From Leeuwenhoekiella aestuarii (lineage in GTDB: Bacteria > Bacteroidota > Bacteroidia > Flavobacteriales > Flavobacteriaceae): DNA of 64,000 bases. Shown one piece after another: positions 1 through 7,510 of the stretch. A program made the translations under genes and the position numbers. Positions within the stretch are counted from its first letter, which is position 1. Each line of letters opens with the position of its first letter. The stretch lies in contig NZ_QOVJ01000002.1 of assembly GCF_004104055.1 (NCBI RefSeq), forward strand, positions 62,001 to 126,000. The letters run 5' to 3'. The notes below the pieces were generated by a model, which worked only from the letters and a program-made list of their open reading frames with translations, had not been told where the DNA came from and did not search any database.

Positions 1-1
1 A

Positions 2-2830
2 CGTTATGGTGCAAACCCTATGGAAGTCATTAACAATGTAAAAGAAAAAATTAAAGAGATCAGTGGAGGTCTACCCGTTAAAACTTTAGCAGACGGAAGA
101 AAATCTCAATTGACTATAGTCCCGTTTTACGACCGTACACAATTGATAGCAGAAACTTTAGGTACCCTTGATGAAGCCCTCACAATGGAAATTCTCATTA
201 CCATACTTGTGATTATCGTGATGGTTTTTAATTTGAGAGCTTCGGTGCTTATTTCGGGTCTATTACCGGTTGCAGTGCTAATGGTTTTTATCGCTATGAA
301 ATTGTTTGCTGTAGATGCCAATATAGTAGCCCTTTCCGGTATTGCCATAGCGATTGGTACTATTGTTGACGTAGGTGTTATTCTCACCGAAAATATGATC
401 CGGCATTTTGATGAGGCAAAAAAAGCGCATAAAAACATTCCTTTGAACGCATTGGTTTATAATGCAACTGCAGAAGTGTCCGGAGCCATTGTAACGGCCG
501 TGCTTACGACGATCATAAGTTTTATTCCGGTATTCACATTGGTGGGGGCAGAAGGTAAACTATTCCGTCCGTTGGCTTTTACAAAAACTGCAGCGTTGGG
601 AGCATCATTGTTGATCGCTTTATTCATGATTCCGCCTTTTGCAGCAATTATTTTCCGTAAAAAATCGGTTAAAGAATCTGTTGCTCGTGTTTTTCAAATG
701 CTATTCATCCTTTTAGGAATTCTTGCTTGTGTATACGGATTTTGGTTGGGTTTGATCTTGGTGGGTTTTGGCGTTCTTTACTTGTTACGCAAAGCGGAAA
801 AATTACCATTTAATGGCTTTCCGCAAGCGGAAGGAATACTCGTAGTAATTGGGATCGTTTTTTTACTAGCGAGCTATTGGCGACCCTTGGGTTTTAACCG
901 AAGCATTCTTGTAAACTTGCTTTTTGTTACGTTTTTATGCGCAGTGTTTTTTGGAGCATTCTGGATATTGCGTCATTTTTATGAGCGCATTTTACGCTGG
1001 GCATTGGTAAACAGGACCTTGTTTTTAAGTATACCTATATTTCTCCTGATCTGCGGCGCTGCAATACTTTTTAATACAGGTAAAGAGTTTATGCCTGCTC
1101 TAAATGAAGGTACATTTTTATTGATGCCCACATCGTTGCCACACGCAGGTGTTGAAGAAAATAAGCGTGTTTTACAACAATTAGATATGGCGGTTGCCAG
1201 CATTCCTGAGGTGGAGACTGTGGTGGGGAAAGCGGGACGAACAGAGTCTGCACTGGATCCTGCACCCTTGTCGATGTACGAAAACATCATTCAGTATAAG
1301 TCAGAGTTTCTACGGAATGCTTCCGGAAAACGGCAACGTTATCAAGTAGATGAAAATGGCTATTTTATATTAAAGGATGGTGGTAAAACACGAAACCCAA
1401 ACTTAGAGGTCAATGAAAATTCTAAGCCTGAACTGGTAATCCCTTTTCCGGTTTCTGCTGAAAAATTGGTAGAAGATTCAGCCGGTGAATATTATCGAAA
1501 TTGGCGTCCTTCCATTCAATCCTCAGATGATATTTGGAATGAGATCGCAAGCGTTTCTAAACTTCCCGGTGTTACATCGGCTCCTAAACTTCAGCCTATT
1601 GAAACGCGTCTTGTAATGCTACAAACCGGAATGCGTGCTCCAATGGGAATAAAAGTAAAAGGTTCAGACCTTAAACAAATTGAAGCTTTTGGGCTTGAAC
1701 TCGAGCGTATTTTAAAACAAACTGAAGGCGTAAAAGAAGAGGCTGTTTTTGCAGACCGTATTGTAGGTAAGCCTTATTTATTGATTGATATTGATCGCGA
1801 GCGTCTGGTGCGGTATGGTATTTCTATACAGGATGTTCAGCAAGTACTGGAGGTTGCGGTGGGCGGAATACCCATTACACAAACGGTAGAAGGCCGGGAG
1901 CGTTATAATGTGCGGGTGCGTTATCCGCGGGAATTGCGAGCAAATCCAGACGATATAAAGTCGATTTATGTTCCTGTGGCAAATGGAAGTCCGGTTCCGT
2001 TAGGGGAGTTGGTAGATATTCGTTATGAGCAAGGACCGCAGGTTATCAAAAGTGAAGATACATTTCTGGTGGGTTACGTACTTTTTGACAAGAAAGATAG
2101 TTATGCCGAAGTTGATGTTGTAGAACATGCTCAAGATTTACTTCAACAGAAAATAGAACTCGGAGCATTAGTGGTTCCGCAAGGAATTAGTTATCAATTT
2201 ACCGGGACGTATGAAAATCAGCTTCGTGCAGAGAAGACTTTATCTGTGGTTGTTCCACTGGCATTGCTGATCATTTTTCTGATTTTATACTTTCAATTCA
2301 AGTCAGTCACCACCTCACTGATGGTTTTTACAGGAATAGCAGTTGCGTTTGCAGGCGGCTTTATTATGATCTGGCTCTATGGTCAGGAATGGTTTTTAAA
2401 CTTCAGTTTTCTTGGAGAGAATGTGCGCGATCTGTTTAATATGAAAACAGTAAATCTAAGTGTAGCTGTTTGGGTTGGTTTTATCGCCCTTTTTGGGATC
2501 GCTACAGACGATGGCGTGGTTATGGCGACTTACTTAACCCAGACCTTTAATCAGAAAACCCCTAAGAATAAACTAGCAATTAGAAAAGCTACATTGCTTG
2601 CGGCGGGCAAACGAATTCGTCCTTGTCTGATGACGACAGTGACTACAGTACTCGCCTTGTTACCTATATTGACATCGACCGGGAGAGGTAGCGATATTAT
2701 GATTCCGATGGCGATCCCTGTTTTTGGAGGGATGCTCATCGATATCACTTCTTATTTCATAGTGCCGGTTTTATACAGTTGGAAAAAGGAATTGGAGTTG
2801 AAGAAAACGATGAACCTAAAAGCAGACTAG
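2..2830 (+). CDS. cusA: CusA-type heavy-metal efflux RND permease (5' truncated by window edge)
   Basis: Inner-membrane RND pump of the heavy-metal efflux family, driving metal export through a CusCBA-type tripartite complex. The frame is open from base 2, and the visible codons before the first Met (RYGANP) align with the CusA porter domain, so roughly 300 N-terminal residues lie outside the window. Visible are the TM4 proton-relay stretch GIAIAIGTIVDVG with its Asp, the GKEFMPALNEG segment that opens the second periplasmic half, and the C-terminal helix bundle with GIATDDGVVMATY. An extra hydrophobic stretch lies at bases 683-974, and a longer-than-usual periplasmic insert follows near 1290-1530. 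The TolC-like gene follows after 13 bp. The metal is inferred as Cu/Ag from the neighbours, not proven. Confidence 0.93.
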   Translation, partial: RYGANPMEVINNVKEKIKEISGGLPVKTLADGRKSQLTIVPFYDRTQLIAETLGTLDEALTMEILITILVIIVMVFNLRASVLISGLLPVAVLMVFIAMKLFAVDANIVALSGIAIAIGTIVDVGVILTENMIRHFDEAKKAHKNIPLNALVYNATAEVSGAIVTAVLTTIISFIPVFTLVGAEGKLFRPLAFTKTAALGASLLIALFMIPPFAAIIFRKKSVKESVARVFQMLFILLGILACVYGFWLGLILVGFGVLYLLRKAEKLPFNGFPQAEGILVVIGIVFLLASYWRPLGFNRSILVNLLFVTFLCAVFFGAFWILRHFYERILRWALVNRTLFLSIPIFLLICGAAILFNTGKEFMPALNEGTFLLMPTSLPHAGVEENKRVLQQLDMAVASIPEVETVVGKAGRTESALDPAPLSMYENIIQYKSEFLRNASGKRQRYQVDENGYFILKDGGKTRNPNLEVNENSKPELVIPFPVSAEKLVEDSAGEYYRNWRPSIQSSDDIWNEIASVSKLPGVTSAPKLQPIETRLVMLQTGMRAPMGIKVKGSDLKQIEAFGLELERILKQTEGVKEEAVFADRIVGKPYLLIDIDRERLVRYGISIQDVQQVLEVAVGGIPITQTVEGRERYNVRVRYPRELRANPDDIKSIYVPVANGSPVPLGELVDIRYEQGPQVIKSEDTFLVGYVLFDKKDSYAEVDVVEHAQDLLQQKIELGALVVPQGISYQFTGTYENQLRAEKTLSVVVPLALLIIFLILYFQFKSVTTSLMVFTGIAVAFAGGFIMIWLYGQEWFLNFSFLGENVRDLFNMKTVNLSVAVWVGFIALFGIATDDGVVMATYLTQTFNQKTPKNKLAIRKATLLAAGKRIRPCLMTTVTTVLALLPILTSTGRGSDIMIPMAIPVFGGMLIDITSYFIVPVLYSWKKELELKKTMNLKAD

Positions 2831-2843
2831 AAGTTTAGGATAG

Positions 2844-4088
2844 ATGAAAATTAATAAAATACATACGAGTTCTTATTGGCTGTTGAGTCTTGGCTTGCTG
2901 TTGGTTTTTCAACAAAGTATGAGTCAGGATTTAAATAGTTATATAGAGCAGGCGACTGTGAACAATGCAGACCTTAGAGCCTATGAATTGCGTTATGAGA
3001 TCGCTCAGGAAAAGGTAAATGAATCAAACACGTTGCCGGATACTGATTTCAACGTGGGCTATTTTGTGCGTACACCTGAAACGCGTGTGGGCGCTCAGCG
3101 GGCTCGCTTTTCGGTGAAACAAATGTTGCCTTGGTTTGGTACCCTTACTGCGCGATCTGATTATCAACATGCAATTGCTGATGCAAATTATATGGATTAT
3201 TTAATCGCAAAGCGAAAACTGGGTCTTGAGGTCGCTCAAAATTATTACAGCCTATATGCTACACAGGCGCAAATGCTAGTTGTGGAGCAAAATATTCAAT
3301 TGCTTAAAAGTTATGAAGAGCTGGCACTGAATGCAGTTTCTATTGATAAAGCTTCAGCAGTTGATGTGTTGAAACTTCAGATTAGGCAGAATGATCTAAA
3401 AGCTCAACAAGCTGTTTTAGATGAAGAGCTTAATGCGGCAAAAATTCAGTTTAATGCTGTTTTGAATACAGATGATGATGCACCGGTTTTAATAGCAGAT
3501 AGTTTGGTAATTCCGCTACATGATGTTGAAGTAGCTTGGAGTACACTTGATCAAAATCCTGAGTTGCTCAGGTATGATAAACTTTACGAGAGCATCACAC
3601 AGGCAGAAACACTCAACCAGCGTGAAGCTGCTCCAAAACTAGGGGTTGGTTTAGATTATCTCCCGGTTTCTGAGCGAGCTGATATGAATATTTTAGATAA
3701 TGGGAAAGATATTGTGATGCCTATGGTTTCTCTTTCAGTGCCTATTTTCAATACAAAATATAAATCGGTGAGTAAGCAAAATATGCTAAAGCACGAAGAG
3801 CTTCAGGCGCAACGCAATCAGCGTTTAAATAGGTTAAAAAGTCTTTTTGCAGAAGCGGTAAAAAACAAAAATACAGCTCGAATAAATTATGATGCTCAAA
3901 GTAAAAGTCTAGAACAAGCAAAAGATGCTGAAGACATTTTACTTAGAAGCTATGAGACGGGTACAATAGATTTTAACGATGTACTAGACATTCAAGAAAT
4001 GCAATTAACAATTCAAATCAATCAAATACAGGCTGTTCAAATCTATTACGAGCAGGCTGCATTAATCAATTATCTAACAAACCTTTAA
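2844..4088 (+). CDS. TolC/CusC-family outer-membrane efflux protein
   Basis: Outer-membrane channel expected to complete the tripartite metal pump with the CusA and CusB proteins of this cluster. The 414-residue product has a signal peptide (about residues 1-27, ending near SMSQ), then the long alpha-helical, Gln/Ala/Glu-rich repeats of the outer-membrane efflux protein family. Two homologous halves are apparent, with the second starting near residue 230. The length is normal for the family. The gene sits 13 bp after the pump gene and is followed 2 bp later by the DUF3347 lipoprotein, so all three are surely co-transcribed. No lipobox is visible, unlike E. coli CusC. Confidence 0.92.
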   Translation: MKINKIHTSSYWLLSLGLLLVFQQSMSQDLNSYIEQATVNNADLRAYELRYEIAQEKVNESNTLPDTDFNVGYFVRTPETRVGAQRARFSVKQMLPWFGTLTARSDYQHAIADANYMDYLIAKRKLGLEVAQNYYSLYATQAQMLVVEQNIQLLKSYEELALNAVSIDKASAVDVLKLQIRQNDLKAQQAVLDEELNAAKIQFNAVLNTDDDAPVLIADSLVIPLHDVEVAWSTLDQNPELLRYDKLYESITQAETLNQREAAPKLGVGLDYLPVSERADMNILDNGKDIVMPMVSLSVPIFNTKYKSVSKQNMLKHEELQAQRNQRLNRLKSLFAEAVKNKNTARINYDAQSKSLEQAKDAEDILLRSYETGTIDFNDVLDIQEMQLTIQINQIQAVQIYYEQAALINYLTNL

Positions 4089-4090
4089 TT

Positions 4091-4705
4091 ATGAAAAATA
4101 CAGTAAAAGTTATGAGTCTGACCGTATTGGCGGTCCTGTTAAATGCTTGTGGAAACGACAAGAAATCTGAAGTGGAAGCTAACGAAGACGAAAAGGTAGT
4201 CGAACAGGCAATGGAAATGAACGAGCACAAGAACGACAAAGAAACCCATTCGGCAACTGAAAAAAGCAAAACGGAGCCGTCAGAACTGAATATTGACGAT
4301 GCGGCTTTGAGTTTTAAATATGATACCGCGGCAGCTGTTTGGGGTGCTTATACTAAAGTTAAGAACGCTTTAGTAGCGAGTGATGGCGAGGTTGCCAAGC
4401 AAGAAGCAGCGAATCTGGCAATGATTTTTAGTGAAGATACAGCCAAGCTAAAAGCAATGGCGGAAGGCATCGCAACTGCAGAAAGTCTTGAGGCACAACG
4501 CAAGGCTTTTTCACAGTTTTCTAATGCCATAACGAGATATTTTAAAGAAACGTTGAGTACCGGGACCCTTTATAAACAGCATTGTCCTATGGCTTTTGAC
4601 GGAAAAGGAGCCGACTGGTTTTCTGATGAATCTGAAATTAGGAATCCGTATTTTGGAGATAAAATGCTCAATTGTGGCTCGGTGACCGAAACGTTGACGA
4701 ACTAA
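4091..4705 (+). CDS. DUF3347-domain lipoprotein of the metal cluster
   Basis: Predicted lipoprotein of 204 residues: a hydrophobic leader ends in LLNAC with the lipid-acceptor Cys at 20, followed by a charged Glu/Lys-rich linker (about 25-70). Residues 75-200 match the DUF3347 type, a helical domain common in Bacteroidota metal-efflux loci. Its C-terminus carries an HCPMAFDGKGADW segment, then NPYFGDKMLNCG. Nearly the same signature closes the CusB protein at 7511-9217. The paired Cys, Met and His residues suggest metal binding, which is inference. It lies 2 bp after the TolC gene and 10 bp before the permease gene. The biochemical role is unknown. Confidence 0.8.
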   Translation: MKNTVKVMSLTVLAVLLNACGNDKKSEVEANEDEKVVEQAMEMNEHKNDKETHSATEKSKTEPSELNIDDAALSFKYDTAAAVWGAYTKVKNALVASDGEVAKQEAANLAMIFSEDTAKLKAMAEGIATAESLEAQRKAFSQFSNAITRYFKETLSTGTLYKQHCPMAFDGKGADWFSDESEIRNPYFGDKMLNCGSVTETLTN

Positions 4706-4715
4706 AAGAGAGGTT

Positions 4716-5936
4716 ATGAGTAACTTTTTAAAACAATGGGGCGAGGCGGCCTTTACAACTGCAGGATTTTTCTGGATGGCACTCTGGGCATTTGCGCTGG
4801 GATACGTCATAAGTAGTATGATTCAGATTTTTGTCACCGAAAAGAAAATGCAACAAACAATGGGCGGGAAAGAGTCTAAAGGGGTTTTGTTGGGATCTTT
4901 TTTTGGATTCATTAGCAGTTCGTGCAGTTTTGCGGCTCTAGCCTCTACAAAATCGTTGTTTAAAAAAGGAGCAAGCTTTGTCTCTAGTATAGCATTTTTA
5001 CTGGCCTCTACAAACCTTGTGATCGAGCTGGGAATCATTATTTCAATCTTTTTAGGTTGGCAATTTGTAGTGGGAGAATATGCAGGAGGAATTTTATTAA
5101 TCGGAATCAGTTGGATGTTAATACGATTGATCAATCCTAAAAAGCTTATTGAAAATGCCCGAAAGAATCTGGGCAAGAACGAGGAGGATACAGATGAAAG
5201 TGACCAGTCATGGAAGCAAAAAATGAAATCTGAAGAAAGCTGGGCTAAAGTTGCTAAGCAATACGGGATGGAGTGGAAGATGGTCTGGAAAGACGTGACC
5301 GTCGGTTTTACCATCGCGGGTATTGTTGCCGCTTTTGTACCTGATGCCTGGTTTCAAACCTTGTTCGTAGGTACAGGGAATGGAAATGCAGATTTTACAT
5401 TTTTTGAAATTCTAGAGCACATCCTTGTGGGTCCGGTCGCTGCTTTTATCACCTTTATCGGTTCTATGGGTAATATTCCGCTTGCGGCATTGTTGTTTGG
5501 CAAAGGCGTGAGTTTTGCCGGCGTGATGGCTTTTATCTTTAGTGATCTGGTAGTTTTTCCTATTCTTAGAATCAATGCCAAATACTACGGTTGGAAGATG
5601 TCTTTATTTATTCTTTTTCTGTTATTTACTGCATTGGTAGGAGCTTCATTGATTCTGCATTACGCTTTCGATTTCCTGAGTTTTTTGCCAGATCCTTCGC
5701 AAGTATCTGTGCAGGATTCCGACTATTTTAAAATCAATTATACGTTCTTTTTAAACCTTGCTTTTTTAACTATTTCAGGTTATTTGATTTATCTGGGATT
5801 TTTTAAGCGGAAAGATATTATGCATATGAAAGAGATGGCACCTAAAAGTAAAACACTTGAGAATGTATTAAAATATGCAGCTTTTAGTTGCTTTATCTGG
5901 CTAGCCGGTGGATTGATCGTGAAGTTTTTTGTTTAG
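4716..5936 (+). CDS. ArsP/DUF318-type permease
   Basis: Polytopic inner-membrane protein of 406 residues in the predicted-permease family that includes ArsP (DUF318). Two homologous hydrophobic halves are separated by a charged cytoplasmic loop (about 145-195, rich in Lys, Glu and Asp). The first half has the small-residue motif SSCSFAALAS, and the second has GSMGNIPLAALLFGKG; these are the repeat motifs typical of the family. ArsP exports trivalent organoarsenicals, but many Bacteroidota members sit in copper or mercury loci and their substrate is unknown. Position between the DUF3347 lipoprotein and the HMA protein suggests a metal or metal-adduct substrate here (inference). Confidence 0.82.
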   Translation: MSNFLKQWGEAAFTTAGFFWMALWAFALGYVISSMIQIFVTEKKMQQTMGGKESKGVLLGSFFGFISSSCSFAALASTKSLFKKGASFVSSIAFLLASTNLVIELGIIISIFLGWQFVVGEYAGGILLIGISWMLIRLINPKKLIENARKNLGKNEEDTDESDQSWKQKMKSEESWAKVAKQYGMEWKMVWKDVTVGFTIAGIVAAFVPDAWFQTLFVGTGNGNADFTFFEILEHILVGPVAAFITFIGSMGNIPLAALLFGKGVSFAGVMAFIFSDLVVFPILRINAKYYGWKMSLFILFLLFTALVGASLILHYAFDFLSFLPDPSQVSVQDSDYFKINYTFFLNLAFLTISGYLIYLGFFKRKDIMHMKEMAPKSKTLENVLKYAAFSCFIWLAGGLIVKFFV

Positions 5937-5980
5937 GGAGTTAACTATAGGTGCAAAACCTGATATTAAAATGTATTAAA

Positions 5981-6709
5981 ATGACACATACTTATAAAGT
6001 AACAGGAATGACCTGCAACGGTTGCAGAACCGGAGTTGAACAGAAGCTTAACGCGGTAACCGGTGTAGAAAAAGCTGAAGTAAATCTGGAACGTGAAGAA
6101 GCGGTGATCACTATGAGCACGCATATTGCAACCGAAGCGTTTCAGGAGGCATTGCCTGCTAAATACACCATACGTGAGCAAAAAGCTTCGCAGCAAGCGC
6201 AACCACAAAATGTTTTCACAACTGCAGCATCAGAAAAATCGAAATTAGAACAACTCAAACCCCTTTTTTTAATTTTTGCTTTTATAAGTGTCGCTGCGGT
6301 TTTATTGCATAAAGATGACTGGAATTGGCGCAAGATGATGCTTGATTTTATGGGGCTTTTTTACATTGTATTTAGTTTTTTCAAGCTTTTAGATCTTAAA
6401 GGTTTTCCACAAAGTTTCAGTATGTATGATCCTTTGGCTAAAGCATTACCGGTTTATGGTAAGGTTTATCCCTTTATAGAATTGGCTCTCGGACTGTGTT
6501 TTTTAATGCGCGTTCAACTTACTGCAGTGCTGATAATCACATTGGTGATTTTAGGGATAACGACACTAGGAGTAACCCGAACTTTGCTTGATAAAAAGGC
6601 GATACAGTGTGCGTGTTTGGGAACCGCTTTGAAATTACCTATGACCGAAGCGACATTTATAGAAAACGCGATTATGATCGTGATGGCTTTACTGATGCTT
6701 TTACTTTAA
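5981..6709 (+). CDS. HMA metal-binding domain fused to MauE/DoxX-like membrane domain
   Basis: A 242-residue fusion. Residues 1-68 form a heavy-metal-associated ferredoxin-like domain with the motif GMTCNGC (Cys 12 and 15), as in copper chaperones and CopA/MerP. After a linker come about four membrane helices of the MauE/DoxX type (about 90-240), including a second Cys pair, CAC, near residue 208. I chose the ATG at 5981 because it gives the standard HMA N-terminus; a GTG 30 bp upstream would add ten residues of no recognisable fold. It may pass metal or electrons to a membrane partner. The PepSY gene follows 3 bp later. Confidence 0.82.
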   Translation: MTHTYKVTGMTCNGCRTGVEQKLNAVTGVEKAEVNLEREEAVITMSTHIATEAFQEALPAKYTIREQKASQQAQPQNVFTTAASEKSKLEQLKPLFLIFAFISVAAVLLHKDDWNWRKMMLDFMGLFYIVFSFFKLLDLKGFPQSFSMYDPLAKALPVYGKVYPFIELALGLCFLMRVQLTAVLIITLVILGITTLGVTRTLLDKKAIQCACLGTALKLPMTEATFIENAIMIVMALLMLLL

Positions 6710-6712
6710 CCA

Positions 6713-7411
6713 ATGGGGAAACTACGCGTAAGAAAGAAAATTAGAAAAACGCACAGATACCTCGGCTTGTTTATAGGTCTTCAGTTTATACTGTGGACGG
6801 TGAGTGGACTCTATTTTAGCTGGACAGATCTTGATGAAATTCACGGAGATCACTTGCGAAAATCAGTTGGGCCTATAGCTTTTGAAAATTTATTAAGCCC
6901 GACAGCTTTAGATTCCACCTTAAAAATTAAAAGTATTGCGCTGCGCGAAATTAATAATGAACCGTATTACTGGATCAATAATAGCCAGTTATACAACGCA
7001 AAAACAGGTAAGTTTAAGAACGGTATTTCAAAAGAAGAAGCGCTAGCTATTGCAGCTAAAAATATGATTTCAACGTTAAAAGTGTCTGGAATAGAAAAAA
7101 TAGAAACTGTTGATGCGCATCACGAATATCGGAAAAAATTAGTGCCGGCATATGTGGTGAGTTATGAAGGGCAAAATGCTATAAAAGCTTATGTTTCGGT
7201 AACAGATGGAGCTTTTCAAACTGTTAGACACAGAGACTGGCGCTGGTTTGACTTTTTGTGGATGACCCATACGATGGATTATGAGGGGCGTGACGATATT
7301 AACAACAGCATGCTTCGAGCATTTTCAATTCTTGGTCTCATTACGGTTTTGAGCGGTTTTGTATTGTGGTATATAAGTTCACCAACTCTTAGAAAATGGA
7401 AAAATAAATAA
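6713..7411 (+). CDS. PepSY-domain membrane protein
   Basis: A 232-residue membrane protein. The first helix (about residues 17-37) follows the KTHRYLGLFIGLQ motif typical of PepSY-associated TM proteins. A periplasmic PepSY-like domain spans about 60-170, then a RDWRWFDFLWMTHTMDY segment, and a final helix lies around 200-220. Family members often accompany iron or copper uptake and reduction systems, and some act as flavin- or heme-linked reductases. Here the short form lacks any flavodoxin domain. It starts 3 bp after the HMA-MauE gene, so it belongs to the same operon. Its exact role is not known. Confidence 0.82.
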   Translation: MGKLRVRKKIRKTHRYLGLFIGLQFILWTVSGLYFSWTDLDEIHGDHLRKSVGPIAFENLLSPTALDSTLKIKSIALREINNEPYYWINNSQLYNAKTGKFKNGISKEEALAIAAKNMISTLKVSGIEKIETVDAHHEYRKKLVPAYVVSYEGQNAIKAYVSVTDGAFQTVRHRDWRWFDFLWMTHTMDYEGRDDINNSMLRAFSILGLITVLSGFVLWYISSPTLRKWKNK

Positions 7412-7500
7412 TGGTTTTACTGGATAATCGAGATTTAAATGCTCTGAGACTTGTCTGTTCTAAAAATGCATTGATCAGTTTACTGCTTTTGCAGAACTAA
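7411..7500 (+). CDS. Possible 29-residue small protein, start overlapping the PepSY stop
   Basis: An ATG that shares its first base with the TAA stop of the PepSY gene (TAATG) opens a 29-codon frame ending at 7500, ten bases before the CusB start. The peptide starts MVLLDNRDLNAL and ends in a hydrophobic Leu-rich stretch. The frame fills nearly all of the gap and would couple translation of the PepSY gene to cusB. No similarity is recognised and the frame may be chance. Confidence 0.25.
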   Translation: MVLLDNRDLNALRLVCSKNALISLLLLQN

Positions 7501-7510
7501 AATTATAAAC

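Noticed and set aside
1-20. CusA frame lacks a start codon, as if broken
   Set aside because: The frame is open to base 2 and encodes normal CusA residues; it is cut by the window edge, not a pseudogene.
4823-5314. 163-residue open frame on the minus strand inside the permease gene
   Set aside because: It is antisense to a strongly supported membrane-protein gene. Its Cys/Leu/Ser-rich composition is what the reverse of such a gene gives, and no domain is visible.
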